Notes under the pieces: generated by a model
Told to the model about the DNA's origin: nothing
Seen by the model: the letters and a program-made list of their open reading frames with translations, nothing else
The model's database searches: none
Source of the DNA: Lomentospora prolificans
Lineage: Eukaryota; Ascomycota; Sordariomycetes; Microascales; Microascaceae
Length of the DNA stretch: 64,000 nucleotides
Reading direction: 5' to 3'
Assembly: GCA_029532625.1 (NCBI GenBank)
Contig: JARFXM010000010.1
Location: 1,860,001-1,924,000 of the forward strand
Translations under genes and position numbers: made by a program
Shown here: positions 27,001-36,752 of the stretch, piece after piece
How positions within the stretch are numbered: the stretch's first letter is position 1
Layout of the letters: the number at the start of each line of letters is the position of its first letter

Positions 27001-30000
27001 ATGGGTTGACTTGAGCAAGTTGCGGAGAATACTTCAACAAATAAGACGGGGTCGAATACCAAACAGGAAACTTCCAAAATGCAACTTTGGACGCCCCGAT
27101 CTTGACAATCCTTGCAACATCACTCCGCCGCGATTCCCGATCAGAAGGCCTTGTGCTTCCAACTACGAGGCTTTGGGAGGGGGGCCTGCGTCTGTTGTGA
27201 GAGGGGTCTCGCAGGAATGAGAGCATCATGACCTTTTTCTTCTTGTCCATGCACGCCACACCAGGCCAGCGCACCACAAGCACAGCGCATCCCCGAGCAA
27301 CATGCCGAATAAGACTGAGCTAGGGCCATGCAAACTCCGAACCAGTCATGGCGTGGCATGGCCTGCTTCCGCTTGGTCTTGTCCCTCGGGAACGGGCTAG
27401 AGCAGAAGGAGAGAAGCGGGCGGAGGAAGACGACAGCAGGTCGCGCCAATCCACATACTTGCACGTTCATTAGTTCCCCACCTACATGATATGCATCCAA
27501 TCCTCCTCGAAAGCAAGACCTTTCTGCTCTGTCGTCCATGCCTTCGTGGCTGCGCGTCCTCGATCAATGCATTCTATGGCTGGTGGTACATATCCTGCCA
27601 TCCTCTCTCCCATCTCATAAACTCGTGGGGACTGTCATTGGGCAGTTTCACGCTGGGACGATAGTCCCCCGCAGGAGAGCTGAGACCAGAGTGTAAATAA
27701 GAGGGCCCAGGCAAGGCATGAGTGGCTGGTGGCCAGCAGGTCTCACAGGGAGCAGCTGGCCGACGTTTTTTCCGTTCCCTCCTCTCCAGCTGCGCAGAGT
27801 AATCGTTGCTTGGGTCGAAAGCCCAAGAAATCAAGTCAAGTTCTAGACTGGTGCTCCCATGTTTCTTTGTGTGGAGGCACCGCCATCCAATCTTGCTTCT
27901 TGCGGGCTTGTATCCAAGTCTCCCCTTCGGATGCAGCTACCAAATTGCTTTTTGGTGGCTGGCAAGAGGCATGCGACCGAACCTGTCAAAACAATCTGAG
28001 AAACAAGGTTGCGGATCTGGTATTCAGTCGTACTGTTTCCCCTACACTGTTCGGTCTGGCAACACCAGCTTCTTTTTTGTCCTCAATTGGCTGAGTGAAC
28101 CTCGCTCCTTTTCCTATGCCTATTCAGACGCCCGTTCTCAAGCAGCAAGGGCTTGGCTGGAAGAACCTGGCTGCTATCCCGCGTTTGTTCGAGGTCCTTG
28201 CCCGATTCCACACCCCACGGTTCGGAAGATCAAATCTTATTCTTTTACGCATCTATAAATGTTATAGGTCGTTGGCAGCCATCGGCCAGCCACTTGGGCG
28301 GAGTAGGACCCCGAAAAGTGGCGTTGCTGGCATTTCTCCCAGCCCAGTTGCCGTGTTCGGTTGCGGGCTACCCCTCAAGCTCGGAAACGGGATACAGACG
28401 AGGGATATCACTGAGCGGACTGTCCAGCGCTGCTTGTCTCACATCAACAGCCTGGTGAGCACTTTGAACCTTTGCCATGGGAGGCCTGGAAAAATACAAG
28501 CCGCTGACGAAGGGTGCGCATATATCCTCCAAATGGGCGAAAGGGGAATGGATGCGGCACCGAGAGGCTCAGCCGCAGAAATGTCGAGAAAAAAAAAATA
28601 AAGACGCGCTTGGAATCTCGATCCCCCTTCCGTCTCTTTCAGACCCCGATCCATCGGATGGTACCACCCCAGGAGGGAAGTTCTCCAAGTGGACGAGGAA
28701 CTAGCCTAGGAAGTCCGCCGAAATGCATTACGAGGTGCAAGTGAGCCTTGAACGGGAAATCCAGTTTCAAGTGAAGGGGTTACACCGTGGGGGTGGCCGG
28801 GATTTTTTCGATATCCTCCACCACCATGTTGTCACACCAAAAAGCCGGACTCAAGTGAGATCGAGACAAGTGAGAAAGGAAAGAAGAGGGAAATCCATGA
28901 GGAGCAAGCGGTGGAGTCGCTTGTTTGGCCGTCAGCTGTTTTACTTTTTGCTGATGCAGTGTGGCCGGAAAGAGCATAGTTACACCCCGCATCGCTAAGA
29001 CCAATGGCGAGACAGAGGCGGTGAAGCAGGCAACGACGCAGAGGAACTGCAGGGAACCAATGTTCTGTCTGCTGCCGACACAAGCGCAAAATAGCTCTGC
29101 CATCACAGCCAAGAAGATTAGGTCTTGTTTCTTTCATTTTGGGGGCCCAACGGCCTTGAGTCTCGACCTAACAAGTATGTTATTCGCCACTTTTTGCACT
29201 GACATTCCTTGTGAGCTGCACGCCGCATCCAGCGCGCTAAGGCAAACCCAGGAGAACCTGGCGGCTTTCCTTTCCCCTCCTTACACGCCTGGGCGGGGTC
29301 TTGTCGCGCTGTTCCGAATGGAATGGAGACATATTTCTACATTATCCAACCCTTGCGTCCGACATCCGGCCTTCCGTGCGGGTTGAAATCATTTCAAAGC
29401 CACCTTGCCAACCCGAAAGCTTCGGCCAGGTGGGGTCCAAGAGGCGATCGCCCTTGGCCTGCGTGGCTTCGACTTAGACTAGCTAAGGTTGCTAATTTTA
29501 CCTGTTGCGTACGACGGGAGGCGGGAGTCATGATGCCATGGCACCTCTTGCACCACAGTAGCAGTCTCCCGCCACTCACGGTGAAATTCATCCGGCCCGG
29601 TGACCATGCTGGTGAGCTTACGACGCTTCTATCTAAACCTCTGAGACTAGCTTGTGTGCGAGTTGGAAACTCCCGTGCTCCCTTATATCCTCACGCCGCT
29701 TGTCATTGGGCGTGGACTAAGATTGTGGCTGGGATAGCTTGCTCCCTTCGCAGCGCCAAGTTGCTCTTTTCGGCAGGTAATACTAGCTGTCGGAGTGTGA
29801 CAGCGGCCAACCCCCATACTATTAGTCGTACTACCGATACTATGGCGATGCAAAAAAGTGGTCATCCAACGTAATTTAGTATGTGAACAAGCACGGGGCA
29901 TCTAGTTGCCACAGTTCAGGTCGTCGGCTACCGCACGCATTGACTACGAACTGCTGGTCTTGTACCAAGACTGGGCCTCAGACAGAAACAAGAGCTAGTT

Positions 30001-31558
30001 CTGGACTGGACTAGTGCAGAGCAGCTCTTGGTTTCCCTTTGAAGTATGAGGAAAGGCCTAAAAGGTGCATCTGCTTCTTCTCAGATTCGTCACTGTCTCC
30101 CCCATGCACTTCGCAAATATCCAATATCCCAAAGACACTGCATCTGAAAGGGCGGTCACTTGCGAGGGCGGTGGCGTGGTCCAGTGTATTATTACTACTC
30201 ACCGGATGGAATCAAGCCCCTCTGCTTTTGATTGGGGCAATCAGACTCTGCGGGTGTAGTATATATCTTGTGCCAGTCGAGAATCGAGACCGATGCTAGT
30301 GAAGGGCCTTACGTCGATGCGGATTTTGCATCCCCGGCGTCGCATCGGAGGGGATTTGAGATGAGGACACATGCTGTGAGGACGCGAGGTATCCCCGATT
30401 GAGCAAAAATTGCGGTCCAAGTCGTCATGGGGAATGCTCAGAGGGGAGGCAAGGGTTCGTCTCACAATCCGACATCAGGATAATAATTATTATGATGCGT
30501 AGCTTTCGAGAGAAAGGGTGAGCGCTCGCTACATTCCTCTTGCTTTGTCAGATTATATAATGCCGCAAGGGATTCTTGGGCGCTTCTACCCCCGGAAGCT
30601 GCAAACTTGGGATGTCGGCCCCGGATGGATGGGTAGGATAATTCGTGGCAATGTACCAAGTACTCCCAGCTAGAACCGTCCGACGAGAACCGGTGTGGTT
30701 CCCCAGCAAGGAGTTCCCCCTCACCTCATGCCGAGACGACAGAACGCTGCCTAATGACCCATTAATGCGCACCCGCCGGCATCGCCGGCGCGCCGGGCTG
30801 GGAATCTCCAAAATGTCCCCCTTCTTCCAGCTCCTTGCTTTCTTGGGTAGAAGCGAGAAGCGAAGTGGAGGAGGGGTGCGATTTCTCTTGGCTTAACCGC
30901 CGCGTCGGGGGCTGTTCCGGTTGACTGGATGTGGTTTTTTTTTATTTCCAGTTGTCGAAAACGCGACGCCGCGAAGCAAGGGAGAGGTTCTCGGGGGCCT
31001 AGGAGCCGGGTGTCGGTGTGATTGAACTAGTGATATTAGAATTTCTATGGAATGAAAGGCGCCATACGCATTTTAATCCAAGGCCTCGTTTTAGAACACC
31101 CCGGAAACGCGTGTCTTGACCTTTTCACGTTCGAATTTTGAGGAAGGGCATACGTGTTCCATATATCGCCCCATTGCTTACGACAAGAGCCCGAAGGGAT
31201 GGTAGTCGGCATCGAGCAGGAGGGCTCTCGACCATGCCCCGCGTGTCTCCTCCCCAGGTGCAAAAGCCATTGCCTAGCTCCCCCTTTTCCACCGTTGTAG
31301 CCGGTAAATACTGAAGTAAGGGATGGAGCAAGCGAAGCGATGCCCGGTTTTCCCAGGGTTCACCTTGTCGCTCCGGCGTCTGTGCTCCGGCGTGGCGTGA
31401 GGGTTTTAGACTATCGGGTTCGCGCTGATGGGGGAACCTACGCTTCGAGGGGAGGGGAATAGCGATCCTATCAGACCAGGTCATCGCTGCTTAGGAATGA
31501 CGGAAGGCTAAGGCAGTGGCTTGGGACGAGGGGTTAGGCTTTGAGACTTACTGGGATG
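24055..31558. other. Gene-poor region downstream of the kinase
   Basis: The first several hundred bases are AT-richer and are probably the kinase 3' UTR and terminator. Beyond that I see no family. The longest frames (for example about 27.8-28.3 kb and 29.3-29.9 kb, +) are not ATG-anchored in a convincing way and have no motif. One short tandem repeat is listed separately. Decayed genes at its right edge suggest that some of this DNA may be old, unrecognisable gene material. Confidence 0.55.
26204..26258. repeat. Tandem repeat, 19-bp unit, about 3 copies
   Basis: Three adjacent copies of the 19-base unit TCTTCCTGTTATCACCCTG. The third is slightly diverged near its end (CATCC for CACCC). It lies in non-coding DNA and is pyrimidine-rich. 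Confidence 0.9.
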
Positions 31559-31858
31559 CTAGGCTGTTTTGGATGTTCGAGTAGAGCCCCACTTGGGATT
31601 GATATGGCTATCAACCCAGTCAGGAGTGTCATCAATCAAGGCATTGGCAACGGAACTCGGTACCATCTAGCGGGGCTGTGTGTTGTTGGCGCACCAAGTT
31701 CGCTGATCTTGAACTTTTGACATGGACGATATCCTTTGGGGCTAACTTGCAGAGAAGCCAGCTAATTGAGCGAGGGCCTTGGTGAATAGGTCTACGGTGC
31801 GAGGTGTGTACGGGCCTTTTGTTGAAACGTCACCCTCATGACGTTTGTGAAGTGAAAG
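31559..31858 (-). pseudogene. Unidentified minus-strand gene relic
   Basis: One minus-strand frame spans 100 codons with two internal TAG codons. The pieces on either side read like protein. The upstream piece contains GDVSTKGPYTPRTVDLFTKA, and the downstream piece contains VANALIDDTPDWVDSH. Taking the stretch between the two TAGs as an 80-nt intron does not keep the frame. A possible donor (GTAAGT) lies just after the last stop. I cannot name the family. It is either a broken gene or exons of a gene whose other exons I cannot join. Decayed neighbours on its right make a relic more likely. Confidence 0.3.
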
Positions 31859-32847
31859 TCAATTGAGCCACAATCTCTAGCAGTCAGTCCGTAGCATCAT
31901 CCACAAAGCTCCTTGAAGTGTCCATCTCGCTATGTATTTTCCCTGTCAGAAATTATTAAGTGATGGCGCTAAACGGAGCTGTGGCCCTAGCTTTAACGGT
32001 GGTGAGTGGATACCAAGATTAGAACCATATTTCAAGCGTTCGGTAAACTTGAATATCAAGGTCATTGCGATAAGTCGCTGGGTTTACTGATAGCAGGAGC
32101 CGTAGCTGAAGGTAGTAAGTGCGTCTTCATTGGACTACGGAAGATATTCTGCTTGAAAAAAAAAAAAAAAAAAAAAGAAGGGAATTTCTAGGAAGCTTTT
32201 GCCGTGAGGGCTGGCAATGAAGTCGGTAGTCCGGACCCTGTTCGGTGGTGTATGGTGTTCTGCCCCGCACCGGGCTCCGAGGGCTTGCGGCGTTCGGCAC
32301 GGAAGGAGAGGGGCTCCAGGCTCGACTGAGGCGTGCAATTATTCTGCACGTTTTTTTTAATGGCCACGATGTTTCTGTTGGAAGTATCTACCTACGTCGA
32401 CTGGTATCGGTATACAGGGACAGAGCTCTCTCCTTTAAAGCATTTCAAACAGGTGTGCTGTTGATGCAACCGCGAAGTAGTGCCTGCATTCTTTTTTTCT
32501 TCTCTTTTTTTCTCTTGCTTTTAACGTGTTTCTGAGTTTACTCCTCTAAATGTAGAATGAAACGTTCGTGAGATATGGATTCAGTGATGACACTACGAAC
32601 AGGATAGCTTTAATCCTCTGGATCTCCTAAGCAAGGTGAGTGGGTTCCTGGACACAATCGACTTCCGGTTTCGCCCTTGGAGATCCGCATGTTATGCAGG
32701 ACAAAGCATAGACAAGCCCTAGTAGCCAGATTTCAGGGTTGATCCGCCGCTACTAGTGCTGCTGTTCTTGAGGTGGTGGCAAGCGGAAGCCCGTAAGATC
32801 CATGAGACAAGAAAGGGTCCGGGGCGTGAAACCACCCTGGGTATGTG
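31859..32847. other. Non-coding interval between gene relics
   Basis: No open frame with a convincing translation was seen. It includes the 21-base poly-A run. The in-frame reading of the right-hand relic can be followed leftwards to about 32.6 kb only through several TAG and TAA codons. It is probably decayed flank. Confidence 0.45.
32156..32176. repeat. Poly-A tract, 21 bases
   Basis: Twenty-one consecutive A bases between two gene relics. No element boundaries were recognised. Confidence 0.9.
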
Positions 32848-33550
32848 CTAAGAAAGTTCGTTCTCGGCCCTGGCTCCATTGGCGAGAACTTCCACGACAA
32901 TGCGAATTTTCCTCCGCCAGAAGGTGTGGGAATCTAGCTTCAAAGCCGGGTGTTGAATGGGACAGATGCCTGCAAAGGTGACGATGACAAGTTCGTTGGG
33001 GTGAGCTTCTAGTGTTTCAGTGTATACCCACAGCGCGAAAGAAGAATAGAGCACCGTTGACGGAGAATAGCCGTCCAAAGCTGTGAAGAGTCGGGAGGTG
33101 TAAGGCGAGTCGAAACCTCCTGAAACACCAGGGCCAGGTTACTTCCAGTCGTTTCCAAACTCTTCACTGAAGGCGACTTGGACGATTGGGAAATTCCCAG
33201 GCAGCTCGGTAGTTTTAGCGTCGTCTTCTAGGTCTGCTCCGGCCGTTTGTGTTGAGGCTCAGTTGAGATACCGGCGGCATGTGAGCATGTCGTGATCCAC
33301 GCCTCTATCGTAGACTACTCGCGGGAATGATGGGAGTCATCGAGGGCTGGAAAAGCTAACGCGACCTCATATATGCTTCGTCCTTGTTGGACTACCCGTT
33401 CTACTGAGGCTTGAAGAATATATTATGAGCTAAAGGTTGGATGCCTGGCGCCGTCATCTAAGTGTGAGAGCAGTTCAAGAGAAATGTCCTCCTGAAAGGC
33501 TTGAACAACATCGATATTCTGATCCGAGATGTACACGGAAATGCGGATTA
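32848..33550 (-). pseudogene. Unidentified minus-strand gene relic with nonsense codons
   Basis: The minus strand gives extended protein-like translation in two frames. The 5' part (33,550 to about 33,245) contains SVYISDQNIDVVQAFQEDIS, an in-frame TAA, and then a helix-like stretch (QASVERVVQQGRSIYEVA) before a TAG. The 3' part, in another frame, contains LPGNFPIVQVAFSEEFGNDW, a TAA, and then SRLFTALDGYSPSTVLYSSF. It continues to a TAG at 32,848. Each stop could come from CAA or CAG by a C-to-T change, as expected of decay or RIP. I do not recognise the family. A real gene with unusual introns is less likely: the 23-nt GT...AG gap around one stop is too short to splice. Confidence 0.45.
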
Positions 33551-33557
33551 GTATACT

Positions 33558-34185
33558 ATGGTAGGCGACTTGGAACTTGACATAGTTATTGTAATCGTCA
33601 TAAACACCCTCCGTTTGGATGCTGATCTATATTGCTGGAGCCTTGACCTGTCATCTGGACTCCTGATCATGCAGCCCGGTTCATGGGCGGGAGACCGCCG
33701 CGGACTCATCCTCATAGCCAACTCTGTCCTCAGGTTAATCGGGCGTCCCATCGTGGCATTCCATGAGAATCCCGCGATCAAATATTTCGGCGTGTTTGTC
33801 GCCGTTGCCGGCGTGAGCGCCAATGTCCCTGTTGTCACCATGGCCAGCGTACCAAGCCAACAACATCCGGGCCAGTGGATGCGCGCCTTTGGCTCTGCTG
33901 CTCTTACTGCTGCCAGCGGGCGTAGGTATTTTAGTAAGTCTCGTCATTCGGGCTCAGGACTCGCCTGAGTACATGCTTGGGATGATATCCGTACAAGCGT
34001 CTTAAAGCCTTTAAATGCGCGAGTTTCACTGGAACTCCCGTCACTGTCTCTGGAGGACAGATGTGCGGGATTGACCGTCATTATCACCGGCCTCATGATG
34101 GTGTACTTCAAGCACCAAAAACCGCCGGGCAGATCGAGGAGAGATTGTCTTTGGCGAAGATCCCGGTTTCCGGTATGTGATATAG
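33558..34185 (+). pseudogene. MFS transporter relic, Dal5/allantoate-permease type (C-terminal part)
   Basis: The translation carries the signature of fungal anion:cation symporters of the Dal5/Tna1 group, but in pieces. AGDRRGLILIANSVLRLIG and PAIKYFGVFVAVAGVSANVP are in one frame. YQANNIR is in the next, QWMRAFGSAA is back in the first, and RAQDSPEYMLGMI is again in the second. VIITGLMMVYFKHQ follows. After a one-base change in an A run comes the terminal RRADRGEIVFGEDPGFRYVI, stopping at 34,183-34,185. The order of motifs matches the last third to half of such transporters. The N-terminal membrane segments are missing or unreadable, and the DNA upstream belongs to another relic. At least four frame changes make this a non-functional copy. 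The family call is strong from recalled consensus; substrate cannot be stated. Confidence 0.8.
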
Positions 34186-35057
34186 ACTAGAGAGCTGGGG
34201 ATGTCCGTTTTCTTTTGGCCGTCTTTCGCCCTTTTGCCTTTCCTCAGCTCTCTACCAAGTTGTCCCCGTTCCATCCCGGCCTACCGCTCCTCTCCCTGCA
34301 CCCCCAAACCTTTCATTTACAACTACTCCACCTATCTTCTCACGGCCCTCGGTACACCCGCATGCCAATGTCATCTTTCTGGGAATTATTAGGAAATCAG
34401 GACCGGTCGAGGATCGATCTATAAGTCTTCTCCCTTTTATATTGCCCCTAATGAATGCTCTACTACGGAGGCATCGAATGTTGGATTGTTAGGATATCAC
34501 ATATACCATACCTAGCTTCTTCAATTATATTATGGTCCTAATAATTACGTAGCGTATGCCAGAGAACCTTCATAGCCTATCGTGAGTGATGTGGATGAAT
34601 GAGCCTACAATCGCTAGGTTATCGACAGAGGGTGCGTCTTTAGACGGCCAACCAGACGTCACGAACAAACAAGAAGGCAAGATAGTTCGGATGAAGCTCC
34701 GCATAACCGACTACATTTATTAGAGGGAAGAGTTCGTCACGAGGGCTCTGAGAGCTGTGTCAATCGTACACCAAATCAAGATGTTGGACATAAGAAAGTA
34801 GCATGTTATAGAGGAGAGAAAGTATGTAAAATAGAAAGTCGGAGAACATCATCCAAGCTCCATGATAACCCCTCACTTTTCCAAAGTTGAGATAAGCTCG
34901 TAGATAGATAAAAATGGTACTAAAGAAGAAAATAAACAAGAAAAAGAGTCCGACAGGAGGAGGCCCCAGTCACTCCCCATGCATGCAATCAGCTTCGTCC
35001 CACCACCCCATCATTTAACTCAACACCTCCATTCCCGGAAAGAGATGCCCGGCCAAT
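34186..35057. other. AT-richer spacer and 3' flank of the secreted-protein gene
   Basis: AT-rich relative to the rest of the window, with no convincing frame. The right part should contain the 3' UTR and poly-A site of the minus-strand gene ending at 35,058. The left part flanks the transporter relic. Confidence 0.5.
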
Positions 35058-36752
35058 TTAGGGGCTGGGCTCGAGCGGAGCACCCTTCTCGGGTTCGTCG
35101 GCCTCGATCGGGCCACCTTCGGCGGGAGTCTCGGGCTCAAGCGCGCCGCCTGCCTCAGGAGTGTCAATATCGATATTCCCCTCAGAGGTCTCGTCCGGGT
35201 CGAGCTCACCTCCTTCACTAGGCCTGTCTGGCTCAAGGGGAGAACCCTCCTCGGGTACCTCGGGGACGAGAGGGGAGCCGCGGGAGGGCTTTTCGGGGAC
35301 GAGCTTGCCACCTTCGCCGGGGACGGCGACCTCGCAGAAGACGAGCGCGGCGGTGACGGCGTTGCGGAGGGACTGGATGTGCGCAGGGGGGTTCTCTCCG
35401 TAGAGCAGGAGGATGGTGGCTAGGGTGGTCTCGAGACCGATGATGTCCTCAAGGTCGCAGGATCCGGGCAGGGCGAAGATTCCGTCCTGGCGCCTGCCGA
35501 TCTTGAACTTGGTCCAAGCGTCGATGATGTGGAAGTCAACGTCGTGGCCCTCGGAGATCAGAACCTGAGCGAGTTGCTGGGCGACCATATAGACGGGGAA
35601 AGGGGGGTTGCGGGAGTTGTAAGTGGGAGAGTTGACGAGCTTAGTGAAGGCCTCTTCCAGAGAGCTGTACTCTCCAGACCTCTTGCTGTAGCCCGGAAGG
35701 ACGATGCTGCCGGAGCCAGGGGGGACGACGAGCTCGGGAACACCATGCTTCTTGAGGAAGGCCTTGAGCTGCTCAATGCCCTTCTGGATGGCCTTCTTCT
35801 GGTTGTCATCCTTGAGGGTATCGAGGAGCTGCTGCATAATGAGGAGCTCCTGTTGGGCCTTGAGAATGTCCTCGATAGTGACGTCCTTGCCGAGGCCATC
35901 CGGGCCATCGTCGTAGTCATCAGATTCATCAGGATACTCAGGCTCAGGCTTGGTAGGCTTAGTAGGCTTGGTAGGTTGTGAAGGCTGGGGCTGAGGATAT
36001 TCCGGCTCGGGCTCAGGATACTCAGGCTCAGGCTCAGGATACTCGGGCTCAGGCTTGGTAGGCTTGGTAGGCTTGGTGGGGTGCGAGGGCGAGGGCTGAG
36101 GGTACTCCGGCTCGGGCTCAGGATACTCGGGTTCAGGCTCAGGATACTCTGGCTCGGGCTCAGGATATTCTGGCTCGGGCTCAGGATATTCCGGTTCAGG
36201 CTCAGGATACTCGGGCTCAGGCTTGGTAGGCTTGGTAGGCTTGGTGGGGTGCGAGGGCGAGGGCTGAGGGTACTCCGGCTCAGGCTGAGGGTACTCCGGC
36301 TCGGGCTGAGGATACTCGGGCTCGGGCTCAGGATACTCTGGCTCGGGCTCAGGATACTCCGGTTGAGGGTTCCAGGGGTAGTCTGGCTTGGGTTCCGACG
36401 GCTGGTTAACGGGAATATCAGGGACGATTGGGCTGCCGGGAAGTGGGTCGTCGGGTCTGATCCCGATGCTGCCACCATCACAGGTGCCACGGCTGCACCC
36501 GCCGCCGAAGCTCTGAGGGGTTCGCTTCTTGGGCGGCAGGATCAAATTGGGAGGGAGTTCGAAGCCGGGGGGGAGCAAGCCGAGGACCTCGTCGGGGATT
36601 TGAATGGTGCCCTCGCCGACGCCGCGGCAGTTGCCATTGAAGCAGAAACCGGAGCCGGCGTCGCCGCCGAAACCAAATTGCCTCTTCTCCTTGGCAGGGA
36701 GGGCCGAGACAGCAGCCGCGAGGCTGAGGACTGTGAGAGCGGTGGACCGCAT
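35058..36752 (-). CDS. Secreted Pro/Glu repeat protein with Kex2 sites and Cys loops
   Basis: An intronless 564-residue frame. A signal peptide (ALTVLSLAAAVSA) ends near residue 17, followed by a short pro-segment closing with KR at 23-24. Two related modules follow, each behind a KR site (24 and 77) and each with a Cx4C loop (C37-C42, C86-C91) and Gly-rich flanks. Residues about 129-275 form a nested tandem repeat: heptads such as EYPEPEP in three blocks, each closed by a Pro-rich linker and PTKPTKPTKP. A helical, probably coiled-coil segment follows (about 285-345), then another KR (357-358), then a globular-looking domain with two more Cys. The tail is a diverged acidic repeat of Glu/Pro/Gly/Leu. 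It is likely exported, perhaps to the wall or matrix, and may be cut by the Golgi protease Kex2. No family is recognised. The long antisense frame is a shadow of the repeat. Confidence 0.85.
   Translation of the reverse strand: MRSTALTVLSLAAAVSALPAKEKRQFGFGGDAGSGFCFNGNCRGVGEGTIQIPDEVLGLLPPGFELPPNLILPPKKRTPQSFGGGCSRGTCDGGSIGIRPDDPLPGSPIVPDIPVNQPSEPKPDYPWNPQPEYPEPEPEYPEPEPEYPQPEPEYPQPEPEYPQPSPSHPTKPTKPTKPEPEYPEPEPEYPEPEPEYPEPEPEYPEPEPEYPEPEPEYPQPSPSHPTKPTKPTKPEPEYPEPEPEYPEPEPEYPQPQPSQPTKPTKPTKPEPEYPDESDDYDDGPDGLGKDVTIEDILKAQQELLIMQQLLDTLKDDNQKKAIQKGIEQLKAFLKKHGVPELVVPPGSGSIVLPGYSKRSGEYSSLEEAFTKLVNSPTYNSRNPPFPVYMVAQQLAQVLISEGHDVDFHIIDAWTKFKIGRRQDGIFALPGSCDLEDIIGLETTLATILLLYGENPPAHIQSLRNAVTAALVFCEVAVPGEGGKLVPEKPSRGSPLVPEVPEEGSPLEPDRPSEGGELDPDETSEGNIDIDTPEAGGALEPETPAEGGPIEADEPEKGAPLEPSP
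35930..36366 (-). repeat. Nested in-frame coding repeat (EYPEPEP heptads in three blocks)
   Basis: 21-bp units coding Glu-Tyr-Pro-Glu-Pro-Glu-Pro, with PQ variants, are arranged in three larger blocks of unequal unit number. Each block ends with three PTK copies. Near-identical units suggest recent copy-number change by slippage or unequal exchange. Length is therefore likely to vary between strains and may be mis-assembled. Confidence 0.9.

Noticed and set aside
32980..33130. Treating the TAA in the minus-strand relic as part of an intron
   Set aside because: The only GT...AG span around it is about 23 nt, shorter than fungal introns can be spliced.
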